A DNA stretch of 64,000 nucleotides from Anabaena sp. PCC 7108 (GTDB lineage: Bacteria > Cyanobacteriota > Cyanobacteriia > Cyanobacteriales > Nostocaceae). The stretch lies in contig NZ_KB235896.1 of assembly GCF_000332135.1 (NCBI RefSeq), positions 1 through 64,000 on the forward strand. The letters are read 5' to 3'. The notes beneath the pieces were generated by a model. That model saw only the letters and a list, made by a program, of their open reading frames with translations. It ran no database searches and had not been told where the DNA came from. How positions within the stretch are numbered: position 1 is the stretch's first letter; each line of letters begins with the position of its first letter. A program made the translations under genes and the position numbers. This document shows positions 1 through 8,321 of this stretch, in pieces.

Positions 1-216
1 CTACGTGAGCTATTTCCATGATGATTGTGAATACTAATCATGGATTAGCTGCTTAAGAAGGAATGTGCAAGGCTGAAATTTTACAGTCAGGTTTTAAATG
101 CGATTTAGGGATGGGCAGCGTCATATGGTTTGACAAACGCGACAGATGGATTGGCTAACTAAATCATGTGACTTTGAGTAACCAAACCATGCGCCGCGCT
201 ACATTCGGAGTTGCTT

Positions 217-335
217 TATATAGCAATTACTATTGAAGTGAGGTACAAGCTGTAATAATTAAACGCAGATGGACGCAGATGGACGCAGATAAACGCAGAT
301 GATTTTGTACTTCACTAGACTAGGAAACGCTATAT
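217..335. repeat. MITE-like element, copy 1
   Basis: About 119 bp with imperfect terminal inverted repeats beginning TATAGC at both ends and an inner inverted pair (GAGGTACAA near the left, TTGTACTTC near the right). The centre holds 10-bp tandem units of the type ggacgcagat. A near-identical copy, shorter by one 10-bp unit, lies at 40068-40174, and a right-end fragment lies inverted at 11389-11423. It has no coding capacity, so it would depend on a transposase encoded elsewhere. Confidence 0.75.
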
Positions 336-523
336 TTTAGAGCATCGTGAATTAGCGAGGATATAATATTATTTCAGAGGGAACAGGAAGCAACTCTTAA
401 CAGGAAAAACTCATGTTTAAAAACATGAGATTGAAATAATGACACTGTTTTTTTCGTGTCACTCTCCTTGTAAAAACATCCTTTTTTTGACTGAGCTTTA
501 AACTCAGAACTAAAGTTTCTTAT

Positions 524-545
524 CTGTTCCCTGTTCCCTGTTCCC
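524..545. repeat. Heptamer tandem repeat (STRR type)
   Basis: Three consecutive CTGTTCC heptamers. Short tandem heptamers of this kind are typical of intergenic DNA in heterocystous cyanobacteria. It lies downstream of the minus-strand TldE gene. Confidence 0.8.
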
Positions 546-622
546 TTTTTTTGTAATTATGTATGGCTATTTTCACACAATTTATATTGTCTGGAATTAA
601 TCAGCATTTTTGGCAAATATTT

Positions 623-1972
623 TTACAAAGTATAAGTGAAGTTTTTTACCAACATCCCAGGAACTAATGTCCCTCCTAATTGCCGACTTTCATAGGTTCC
701 GACTTCAGGAATAAATTCTTGAAAGTTGGTTAAATCTACTAAATTTTCTGCACCCCAAAAGCGATAGAGACTTTCATCAAAACGCAGGTTGGCAATGGGG
801 GCGACAATTTCACCATTTTCTACCCAAAAACAGGCATAGCGAGTCATACCTGTAATTCTACCACTAGGGCGATCGCTCCAATTTAAATAATGTAAATTAG
901 CAACATATAACCCTGTATCTAAACTTTGTAAAATCTGCTCAAATGCCAAATTACCTGGGGTTATTTCTGGAGAACGTAAGGTTTCTGAAGCATTAGCACC
1001 ATTAGCAATTTTATTATATTCTTTGGCTGTACGAGAATTAACTAGAGTATTTCTCAAAACTCCTTTTTCTATTAGAGATAATTCCGGTGCGGCCATTTCT
1101 CCTAATTCATTAAATCTGGGAACTAAACCTAATTGAAAGTTTTCTTGCAAATTAAATTTTGGTGAAAGTTGTTTTTCTTGACGTGATAAAACAGCTAAAG
1201 CACTATTACCTTGTTGAATATCTGCTTCACTAATAGCACCCCAAGAAAGCATACCCAATAAATCAGCCACCGCAGCTGGAGCAAAATAGGTTTTATATTG
1301 TCCTTTTGGTAATTCTTTAACTGGACGAGACAGCATTGCTAATTGGTTTTTGCCATCATTTATTTTAGCTAGATAAGCAGATTCATCCCAATTGCTGCCG
1401 GCAAAAGTCCCTTTAACAGCTTGTCCTGATTCTATAAACAAAGAATAGTCTAAGGTGAAAGAATCAGTAGCAAACCAGTGTTTTTGTCCGCTAGAATCGC
1501 CATAAGCTCTGATGACAATTCCCCCAGCATACATTCCAGTAAAATCTAAATCAGCAACTGATTCTAAAATGTTATTAATAACATTTTCTGGTACTAATAA
1601 TTTGCCTATATTTACTTCTCTACTTGCATTATTTCCGGTAGGTAAAACTAAATAAGGATCAATAGGTAATATAGTCAAATCTTCCCGTAATTCCTCTAAA
1701 GCCGTGTATGCTAATTGCCAATCTATGTCCCAATTCCCAGTCAAGGGAAACTGACGAAAACTACTGCGTTCATTTGCTATTAATGTCAGTTGAATCGAAC
1801 CATCATTAACATAACCTGTTTGTCTAACTTTCGCACAATTAAAGCGGGTAAATTGACTACTTTCGCTGCTGAGTCTCACCGTAAAATGTTCATTTTCTGC
1901 TTTTTTAATTAGCAGAGTTTCCACAATTTGATTAAAAGTTTTTTCTAAGGTTGATAATTCTGTAATTTTCAT
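623..1972 (-). CDS. pmbA: TldE/PmbA-family metalloprotease subunit
   Basis: Predicted 449-aa soluble protein of the TldD/PmbA family. In enterobacteria TldD and TldE form a heteromeric protease that trims peptides such as microcin B17 precursor and the CcdA antitoxin. This copy has the family fold and the conserved C-terminal region (the stretch around SDRPSGRITGMTR), but no HExxxH metal site, which identifies it as the TldE-type non-catalytic partner. The catalytic partner TldD lies upstream on the same strand (2805-4241), separated by a Uma2 nuclease gene whose stop is only 3 bases from this start. Co-transcription of all three is likely. The native substrate cannot be read from the sequence. 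The family call is secure; the TldE role is inferred from the missing metal motif and the neighbour. Confidence 0.88.
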   Translation of the reverse strand: MKITELSTLEKTFNQIVETLLIKKAENEHFTVRLSSESSQFTRFNCAKVRQTGYVNDGSIQLTLIANERSSFRQFPLTGNWDIDWQLAYTALEELREDLTILPIDPYLVLPTGNNASREVNIGKLLVPENVINNILESVADLDFTGMYAGGIVIRAYGDSSGQKHWFATDSFTLDYSLFIESGQAVKGTFAGSNWDESAYLAKINDGKNQLAMLSRPVKELPKGQYKTYFAPAAVADLLGMLSWGAISEADIQQGNSALAVLSRQEKQLSPKFNLQENFQLGLVPRFNELGEMAAPELSLIEKGVLRNTLVNSRTAKEYNKIANGANASETLRSPEITPGNLAFEQILQSLDTGLYVANLHYLNWSDRPSGRITGMTRYACFWVENGEIVAPIANLRFDESLYRFWGAENLVDLTNFQEFIPEVGTYESRQLGGTLVPGMLVKNFTYTL

Positions 1973-1975
1973 TGT

Positions 1976-2719
1976 TTAAATTGTATCTGTGTCAATATTT
2001 AATTCTCGCAATTTTGCCGCTAAACGTTCTGCTTTTCTTGCTGCAAATTCTGCTCTTTCTGTTTCTTGTTCAGCTCTTCGTGTTTGTATTGCTGTTTTTC
2101 TAGTTTCCTCTGCTGCGCTTTCTTCTGGTGTGGGTACTAACTCTCCTCCTGGGGTAAAATACCTTAACAAACCCTCATAAACTCCTAAATATAAACCTAG
2201 CTGTTGACTCCATAAATGACCTTTTTCATTGGGTTCTAAAGGTTGATATTTTCCATTTGTTAAATAAAAACCTGCAAATTCTAAGGTATAAGGGTCAAAC
2301 CAAAAATAATCCGGTGTGCGGAAAGTATTTTGATAAAGTTCTTTTTTATATTCTCTATCAGTATTAGCTGTACTCGGTGAAAGAATTTCTAAAATAAAAT
2401 TAGGATATTTACCATCTTCTTCCCACACTACCCAACTTTTAGGGGTTTTGCGTTCTGTTCCCAAAACAACAAAAAAATCAGGACCGCGGAAAAATTCTGA
2501 TTTCTTTTGGTGAGGACTATAATAAATAGTCAGATTTCCCGCAGCATAGAAATCAGTTCTATCTTTCCACAACCATTCTAGACATTTGAAAAGTAAAATT
2601 ATTTGTCGTAGATGCAGTTCTGTTTCGACGGTCGGTTCATCACTATATAAATCACTAGGAGGAAATATTACATCTGGGGAGATGTCTGGTTGTGATTCTA
2701 ATTCTTGAGCAATGATCAT
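1976..2719 (-). CDS. Uma2-family endonuclease-like protein (DUF820)
   Basis: 247-aa protein with the Uma2/DUF820 restriction-endonuclease-like fold, massively expanded in cyanobacteria and of largely unknown function. The PD-(D/E)xK-type elements are visible: GPDFFVVLG, the NFILEILSPST strand with its Glu, the downstream Lys in REYKKELYQ, and DYFWFDPYTLEF. Beyond residue ~200 the protein carries an Ala/Glu/Arg-rich helix (ESAAEETRKTAIQTRRAEQ onward) that probably forms a coiled coil, a common Uma2 C-terminal extension. It sits between the genes for two subunits of a TldD/TldE protease and ends 3 bases before the TldE start, so it was probably inserted into, or recruited to, that operon. Confidence 0.85.
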   Translation of the reverse strand: MIIAQELESQPDISPDVIFPPSDLYSDEPTVETELHLRQIILLFKCLEWLWKDRTDFYAAGNLTIYYSPHQKKSEFFRGPDFFVVLGTERKTPKSWVVWEEDGKYPNFILEILSPSTANTDREYKKELYQNTFRTPDYFWFDPYTLEFAGFYLTNGKYQPLEPNEKGHLWSQQLGLYLGVYEGLLRYFTPGGELVPTPEESAAEETRKTAIQTRRAEQETERAEFAARKAERLAAKLRELNIDTDTI

Positions 2720-2804
2720 ATTGATATGGCATCAAGTAGTTATTTGTTGATTGTAGCATTAATAGGAGAAGTCAGGAGTTAGGAAGAAGGCAGGAAAAAT
2801 TTTA

Positions 2805-4241
2805 TTAACCACCACCAAAGACTTCAATATTAGCAAATCCACAAACTGGTGAACCATGACCTACAAAAATAGCTTGATTTGGTTCTCCTTTACCGCAATA
2901 TGGTGTACCATACATTTGCCAACTGGAATTATTACCAACTTGAATTAAACTGTGCCAAAATTCTGGTGTGGTAGCGCGATAGTTAGGGTTACGAAGGGTT
3001 TTGGTCAGTTTACCGTTTTCAATTAATTTGGCATATTCACAACCAAATTGAAATTTATAACGTTGATCATCTATTGACCAAGAACGGTTAGATTCCATGT
3101 AAATACCATGTTCTATTCCTGATATAATTTCCTCAAAAGTGGCATTTCCTGGTTCTAAATTTAAGTTAGCCATTCTGTCTATCGGGGGACGATTCCAGGA
3201 ACAAGCCCGCGCACAAGCAACACCGGTTAAATCTGCTCTAGCTTGACTTTCTAAGCTACCTAAACCTCGTTGTAAAATGCCTTTTTTAATAATATATTCT
3301 TTGGTGGCTACTGCACCAGTGTCATCAAAACCATAACTAGAAAATTCACCTGCTACTGTAGGATCAAAGGTGATATTCATGAGGGGTGAACCATATTCTA
3401 GTTTACCAAAATCATTTTTGCTAACAAAGCTACCTCCAGCATAGTTGCGTTCATCTCCTAAAATGCGGTCAATTTCTAAAGGATGTCCGATACTTTCATG
3501 AATTTGTAGCATCATTTGGTCTGGTGCTAAAACTAAAGTAGTGCGGGTATTTGGACATTCTTCTGCTGTTAATAATTCTAATACCTGTTCACCAACCTTT
3601 TGAACTTGATGCCATAAATTATCTTCTTGGAAAAGTTCCCAACTACCTTGATAATAGTTCGCTTCTTCACCGTTATTAGTGCGTCTTTGAACGATTTCTC
3701 CATCTTTAGCTATTGCACTAAAATGATTACCAAGGGAAAGAATATTTTGATATACTTCAGAACCATTACTACTCACAAACCAGGTTTCTTTTTGCTGTGT
3801 GCGAACTCTAGCTGTGGTTTGAATGATTTTATCGTTGATTTTCAGCTTTTGACAAATCCGAATTAGTAAATTGTTTATTTCTCCTGGATTAGTAGCATCT
3901 AATGGTTCTAAAAATGGTGATTTATATTCTCCTACAACTTTGGGACGTGTACTTTCACTAACCGGATATATCCACCATTTACTGGCTGCAATTGCTTGTT
4001 TATAGGCAATTTTTGCAGCGTTTTCTAAGCTGGAAATATCTAATGAGTTGGTGGCTGCATATCCTAAACAACCATCAACTATAACTTCTATCATTGCTCC
4101 TATATCTAATGTTTTACCATTACTTTGGGGTAAACCATCACGCACGGAATGATGGGTTGAAGTGGTTTTTACGGCTCTAATTCCTACCCAGTCTGCTGGA
4201 ATGTTTAAATCGGAAATGGCTGTTGTTAGTTGTTTCCACAT
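2805..4241 (-). CDS. tldD: TldD metalloprotease
   Basis: 478-aa catalytic subunit of the TldD/TldE protease. The zinc-binding helix HESIGHPLE (HExxxH) lies near residue 250, followed by the conserved GDERNYAGGSFV and FGCEYAKLIENGK segments, the latter carrying the Cys expected as a further metal ligand. Length matches the family (about 450-480 aa). The gene is oriented with the Uma2 and TldE genes downstream on the same strand. The closing FANIEVFGGG tail is typical for the family. In bacteria this complex acts on unfolded or modified small peptides. No RiPP precursor is apparent nearby, so the role here is probably general peptide clearance. Confidence 0.92.
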   Translation of the reverse strand: MWKQLTTAISDLNIPADWVGIRAVKTTSTHHSVRDGLPQSNGKTLDIGAMIEVIVDGCLGYAATNSLDISSLENAAKIAYKQAIAASKWWIYPVSESTRPKVVGEYKSPFLEPLDATNPGEINNLLIRICQKLKINDKIIQTTARVRTQQKETWFVSSNGSEVYQNILSLGNHFSAIAKDGEIVQRRTNNGEEANYYQGSWELFQEDNLWHQVQKVGEQVLELLTAEECPNTRTTLVLAPDQMMLQIHESIGHPLEIDRILGDERNYAGGSFVSKNDFGKLEYGSPLMNITFDPTVAGEFSSYGFDDTGAVATKEYIIKKGILQRGLGSLESQARADLTGVACARACSWNRPPIDRMANLNLEPGNATFEEIISGIEHGIYMESNRSWSIDDQRYKFQFGCEYAKLIENGKLTKTLRNPNYRATTPEFWHSLIQVGNNSSWQMYGTPYCGKGEPNQAIFVGHGSPVCGFANIEVFGGG

Positions 4242-4277
4242 AGCTTCAATTAAAAATTAAAACTTAAAAATTAAAAA

Positions 4278-4643
4278 TCACTTTTGATGATTTTTTTGTG
4301 TTTTGACAATGATAGCACCAATTATCTTTATGACTTCATTAAGTTCACCATAAATCGGTAGTAATTTTGCTTCGGGTATTATATCAGTAGCCATGAGCAA
4401 TTTTAACCAATATCTAGTTTCTCGTCCTTCTTTTAAAGCAATTTTTAATTTGTGAACAAAATCTGCTGTACTCTCTGCTGCTTGTGATTCATCAACGTTT
4501 GCACCAATGGATGTACCAGAACGAAGTAATTGTTTAGATATTGTTTTTGCAACTCCAGGGTGTTTATCTAATTCCTGACAAAGTTTGACTACACGAATAG
4601 CAAGCTCAAGTGTTCTATCAGTGATTGGTTGATAATTGCTCAT
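4278..4643 (-). CDS. Four helix bundle protein (S23/IVP family)
   Basis: 121-aa, all-helical protein of the family first found in 23S rRNA intervening sequences and now widespread as free-standing genes. Family features visible are the N-terminal ELAIRVVKLCQEL helix, the QLLRSGTSIGANVDESQAA signature around residues 43-62, and the KEGRETRYWLKLL helix. The function is unknown; homologues form pentameric bundles. It lies between TldD and cysS on the same strand, with AT-rich heptamer-like repeats in both flanks (around 4250-4280 and 4674-4708), which suggests an independently mobile small gene rather than an operon member. Confidence 0.88.
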   Translation of the reverse strand: MSNYQPITDRTLELAIRVVKLCQELDKHPGVAKTISKQLLRSGTSIGANVDESQAAESTADFVHKLKIALKEGRETRYWLKLLMATDIIPEAKLLPIYGELNEVIKIIGAIIVKTQKNHQK

Positions 4644-4673
4644 GGTAAATTAATAATCACCTCCTGTTTTTTT

Positions 4674-4708
4674 TCTTTTTAATTTTTAATTTTTAATTTT
4701 TAATTTTT
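4674..4708. repeat. Heptamer tandem repeat overlapping cysS stop
   Basis: Four or more AATTTTT heptamers. On the minus strand the cysS stop codon (4700-4702) lies inside the first unit, so the repeat supplies the end of that gene. Confidence 0.75.
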
Positions 4709-6166
4709 TCTTTGCCAGCGTGTTCCTTCTTTGCTGTCTATTAAGGTGATGCTTTTTATTAATAGTTCATCACGAATACGATCTGATTCGGCGAAGTTTT
4801 TGGCTTTTCTCGCTTCTTGTCTGCGTTGAATTAATTCTTCAATTTCTACATCGCTTATACTATCTGGTTTAGGAGTTTCTATTTCTGGTTTGGTTGTTAA
4901 ACCTAAAACATCTGCTAATGTAGTTAGAGTTTGCCATTTTTGAAGTAATTCATTGGCTGGGGTTTCTGTTTTTCCTTGATGTACAATAATATTTCTTTCC
5001 CGATTTAGTTCTTTGGCTAATTCAAAAATTATTACTAACCCACCAGGAAAATTAAAGTCATCATTAACGGCTTCTTTAAATCTCTCAATCTGGGAATTTT
5101 GGATTTTAGATTTTGGATTTTGGATTAAATTAGATTCGTCCCAGCCTAATTTTTTACGATGTTGATAACCAAAAAGTAATCCTTCTTTAATTGTATGCCA
5201 GCCGTTTGTTGCTGCTAAAATTGCTTCATCGGTAAAGTCTATGGGTTTACGATATTGTGCCATCATCACAAATAACCTTACGGCCATTGGGTCTACACCT
5301 CGATCTAGCAATTCCCGAATAGTGATAAAATTACCCAAGGATTTGGACATTTTTTCACCATCTACTTTGACCATACCGTTGTGTAACCAATAATTAGCTA
5401 AAGGCTTACCAGTGACTGCTTCAGATTGGGCAATTTCATTTTCATGATGTGGGAAAATTAAGTCAGCACCACCAGCATGAATGTCAATGGTATCACCCAA
5501 GCGATCGCGCACCATTGCTGAACATTCTATATGCCATCCGGGACGACCTTTTCCCCAAGGTGAGTCCCACGCAGGTTCGGATGGTTTTGCAGCTTTCCAC
5601 AAAGCAAAATCAAAGGGATCTTTCTTTTTTTGATATTCTGGATCTTCTACATTTACTCTTTCGCTTGCACCAGCTTGCATATCATCTAATTTTCGTCCTG
5701 AAAGTTTGCCATATCCATCAAACTTTCGCACCGCATAATAAACATCACCATCAGATGGATAAGCAAAACCTTTTTGTTCTAAATCATGAATTAATCTTTT
5801 AATACCGTTCATGGTATGGGTTGCACGGGGATATTCATCAGCTTCTTTAATTCCCAAACGTGCCATATCTTCAAAATATGCCTTAATAAAGCGTTCTGAT
5901 ACCGCTTCCATCGTCGAATTTTCTAACCGTGCGCGGTTAAGAATCTTATCATCAACATCCGTAAAATTTTGGATATAGCGCACATCATAACCGATAAACT
6001 CAAGATAGCGACGCACTACATCCCAAACAATACAAGCTCTAGCATGACCCAAATGGCAATAGTCGTAAACCGTCACACCGCAATAATACATCTTTACCTT
6101 CCCAGGATCGACGGTGGTAAATGGTTCTTGACGACGGGTGAGAGTATTGTAAATAGATAGGGTCAT
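4700..6166 (-). CDS. cysS: Cysteinyl-tRNA synthetase
   Basis: Class I aminoacyl-tRNA synthetase that charges tRNA-Cys. The HIGH-type motif appears as CHLGHA near residue 36, the zinc/cysteine-sensing site includes GWHIECSAM and HAGGADLIFPHHENE, and KMSKSLGNF lies near residue 270. The C-terminal helical anticodon-recognition region ends in SDRIRDELL and TRWQRKN. The start is placed at the ATG giving MTLSIYNTL; an in-frame ATG six codons upstream (6184) adds residues not typical of the family, and neither has a strong ribosome-binding site. Between the catalytic core and the anticodon domain it carries an unusual stretch, NLIQNPKSKIQNSQIERF, encoded by a heptamer repeat (about 5094-5130) that elsewhere is intergenic. 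The stop codon also falls in a heptamer repeat. Confidence 0.96.
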   Translation of the reverse strand: MTLSIYNTLTRRQEPFTTVDPGKVKMYYCGVTVYDYCHLGHARACIVWDVVRRYLEFIGYDVRYIQNFTDVDDKILNRARLENSTMEAVSERFIKAYFEDMARLGIKEADEYPRATHTMNGIKRLIHDLEQKGFAYPSDGDVYYAVRKFDGYGKLSGRKLDDMQAGASERVNVEDPEYQKKKDPFDFALWKAAKPSEPAWDSPWGKGRPGWHIECSAMVRDRLGDTIDIHAGGADLIFPHHENEIAQSEAVTGKPLANYWLHNGMVKVDGEKMSKSLGNFITIRELLDRGVDPMAVRLFVMMAQYRKPIDFTDEAILAATNGWHTIKEGLLFGYQHRKKLGWDESNLIQNPKSKIQNSQIERFKEAVNDDFNFPGGLVIIFELAKELNRERNIIVHQGKTETPANELLQKWQTLTTLADVLGLTTKPEIETPKPDSISDVEIEELIQRRQEARKAKNFAESDRIRDELLIKSITLIDSKEGTRWQRKN

Positions 6167-6341
6167 AATAGAGGAATAAGGCATCTAACGATCAGCAATG
6201 ATAACGTAAGTTGCGAGTAATCGGATAGGTAAGTGAAACTGAATTAAGAGCGATCGCTCTCATCATCTATGATATCTGATGTAGTTCTCCCAATAATTCC
6301 CAGTAATATCATGTAATGCAATCAGCAGAGGTTGGTAAATT

Positions 6342-6959
6342 ATGATTCAAGCTTTACCCAAAACTAAACCAGTAACTTTTACAGAGTTTGTGGAATGGAA
6401 ACCAGAAAATAAAAGATATGAATTACATAATGGAGTAATTATTGAAATGAATCAACCTTTAGGTTTTCATGAATGGATTATCATTTTTCTGAATGACATC
6501 ATCTTCTCAGAATATAAACGGTTAGGGTTGCCTTACGGTATATCTAAAACTGTTTTAGTTAAACCGACAAATAATGAATCTGCTTATTCACCAGATGTTT
6601 TAGTTTTAAATCGTGATAATTTAATCAATGAATTTTTATGGGAAAAACAAGCTACCGTTTCTCAAGCTGCATCAATACCTTTAATTATTGAAGTTGTGAG
6701 TACAAATTGGCGTGTTGATTATTTAACTAAAGTTAAAGATTATGAAGAAATTGGTATTGCTGAATATTGGATAGTTGATTATTTAGGTTTAGGTGGAACT
6801 CCCTATATAGGAAATCCCAAACAACCAACTATTTCTATCTATCATTTAATCAATGGAGAATATCGAGTTAGTCAATTTAGAGAAAATGAAACTGTAGCAT
6901 CACCAACTTTTCCACAACTTACCCTTACTGCTAACCAGATTTTTCAAGCTGGTATGTAA
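6342..6959 (+). CDS. Uma2-family endonuclease-like protein (DUF820)
   Basis: 205-aa Uma2/DUF820 protein, the second in this window. It shows the complete PD-(D/E)xK-like set: N-terminal TFTEFVEWKPENKRYELHNG, the Asp in YSPDVLVL, the Glu in LIIEVVST, the Lys in TKVKDYEEIG, and AEYWIVDYLG. It is not closely similar to the Uma2 protein at 1976-2719, which has a coiled-coil tail lacking here, so the two are not a recent tandem duplication. It stands alone, divergent from cysS. Function in cyanobacteria is unproven; many copies are thought to be mobile or nuclease-like genes. Confidence 0.9.
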   Translation: MIQALPKTKPVTFTEFVEWKPENKRYELHNGVIIEMNQPLGFHEWIIIFLNDIIFSEYKRLGLPYGISKTVLVKPTNNESAYSPDVLVLNRDNLINEFLWEKQATVSQAASIPLIIEVVSTNWRVDYLTKVKDYEEIGIAEYWIVDYLGLGGTPYIGNPKQPTISIYHLINGEYRVSQFRENETVASPTFPQLTLTANQIFQAGM

Positions 6960-7032
6960 ATATGTTACTGTAATGCCGAGTAGCTAAAATCAAGATAAAA
7001 TATAAAATACATCAATAGCCTACTTCATCACC

Positions 7033-8175
7033 ATGCAAACAACAGTTAGTTCTGAATCTCAAACAATGGAAGCTCCCAAACAAGGATTGCCAGTAACAAT
7101 TATTACAGGCTTCCTGGGAAGTGGTAAAACAACTTTACTCAATCATATTTTAACTAATCAGCAAGGAGTGAAAACCGCTGTTTTAGTCAACGAATTTGGC
7201 GAAATTGGTATTGATAACGAATTAGTTGTTGCTACCGATGAAAATATGGTGGAATTAAGTAATGGTTGTATTTGCTGCACCATTAATAATGACTTAGTAG
7301 ATGCGGTTTACAAAGTTTTAGAAAGAGAAGAAAAGCTAGATTATCTAGTTGTAGAAACCACAGGTTTAGCAGATCCTTTACCTGTAGCCATGACATTTTT
7401 GGGTTCAGAATTACGAGATTTAACCCGGTTAGATTCCATTATCACCGTAGTTGATGCCGCAAATTATAGCTTGGATTTATTTAATTCCCAAGCAGCTTTA
7501 AGTCAAATTACTTATGGTGATGTAATTATTCTTAATAAGACAGATTTGGTTGATGAAACTACTTTAACAGAATTAGAAAGAAAGATTAATGATGTTAAGG
7601 AAGGATCAAGAATTATTAGAACTACAAAATCACAAGTTCCACTTCCTTTAATTCTCAGTGTTGGTTTGTTTGAATCTGATAAATATTTTGATTCAGAAGA
7701 AGACGAAGAAGAACACGAACATCATGATCATCATGATCATTCTACCTGTGGTCACGACCATCATGAAGATCACGATGATCACGATCATTCTAACTGTGAA
7801 CATGACCATCATGATCATGATCATGAACATCATCACCATCATTCCGACCACTTAGAAAATGATGGTTTTGTATCCATATCTTTCCAAAGTGAAAAACCTT
7901 TTTCTATTAGAAAGTTTCAATATTTTCTAGATAACCAACTACCGACAAATGTCTTCCGCGCTAAGGGTATTATGTGGTTTGATGAAAGTCCCCAACGTCA
8001 CATTTTCCACCTCTGCGGTAAACGCTTTACCATTGATGATGATGAGTGGAAAGGTGAAAAGAAAAATCAGTTAGTGCTAATTGGTCAAAATCTAGATAGT
8101 GAAACTTTACTCAAGCAGATAGAAAACTGTATTTGTCTTCCTTCTACTAGTAGAGGTAAAGGTTTTGGGAAATAG
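7033..8175 (+). CDS. CobW/COG0523-family GTPase, His-rich metallochaperone
   Basis: 380-aa G3E-family P-loop GTPase. Walker A is GFLGSGKTTLLNHIL (near residue 27), the metal-binding CxCC motif is NGCICCT (near residue 81), and the NKxD guanine-specificity motif is LNKTDLVDE. A very His/Asp-rich segment (about residues 224-270; runs such as HEHHHHHSDH) links the GTPase to the C-terminal CobW domain. Members of this family deliver zinc or other metals to client enzymes, and His-rich versions are generally linked to zinc. No Zur-box palindrome was clear in the 73-bp upstream gap, so regulation by zinc is not demonstrated. A cobalamin role is less likely because no cob genes are nearby. Confidence 0.92.
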   Translation: MQTTVSSESQTMEAPKQGLPVTIITGFLGSGKTTLLNHILTNQQGVKTAVLVNEFGEIGIDNELVVATDENMVELSNGCICCTINNDLVDAVYKVLEREEKLDYLVVETTGLADPLPVAMTFLGSELRDLTRLDSIITVVDAANYSLDLFNSQAALSQITYGDVIILNKTDLVDETTLTELERKINDVKEGSRIIRTTKSQVPLPLILSVGLFESDKYFDSEEDEEEHEHHDHHDHSTCGHDHHEDHDDHDHSNCEHDHHDHDHEHHHHHSDHLENDGFVSISFQSEKPFSIRKFQYFLDNQLPTNVFRAKGIMWFDESPQRHIFHLCGKRFTIDDDEWKGEKKNQLVLIGQNLDSETLLKQIENCICLPSTSRGKGFGK

Positions 8176-8186
8176 TAAATAGACAG

Positions 8187-8263
8187 TAGGTTGGGGAGCC
8201 ATCGCCTTGGACGGGTTCCCCGGCTTGTGGCGAATGGCGTTTGACACAAGGAAACCCAACATC
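8187..8263. repeat. Palindromic intergenic repeat
   Basis: A structured element with outer arms GTTGGG / CCCAAC and inner arms GCCATCGCC / GGCGAATGGC (imperfect). It lies just after the CobW-type gene, between convergent genes, and could act as a terminator-like fold as well as being a dispersed repeat. Confidence 0.55.
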
Positions 8264-8321
8264 TAAAAATTTAAAATTTTATTTATGCGGTTGGTGTAAC
8301 CTCATATAGAATTGGTATTAC

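Larger units (their letters stand above)
1..622. other. Non-coding region with repeats
   Basis: No convincing gene is present; all frames are broken by frequent stops. It contains a MITE-like element (217-335), a small hairpin (412-427, CATGTTT arms) and three heptamer repeats (524-545). Bases 100-215 have short stretches that could be a decayed gene, but no family could be recognised. Confidence 0.6.

Noticed and set aside
100-215. Possible decayed transposase near the left edge
   Set aside because: Several fragments read like protein, but stops interrupt every frame and no transposase motif could be identified.
7033-7100. Zur box upstream of the CobW-type gene
   Set aside because: A search by eye for TGATAAT-type palindromes in 6961-7032 gave only AT-rich near matches.
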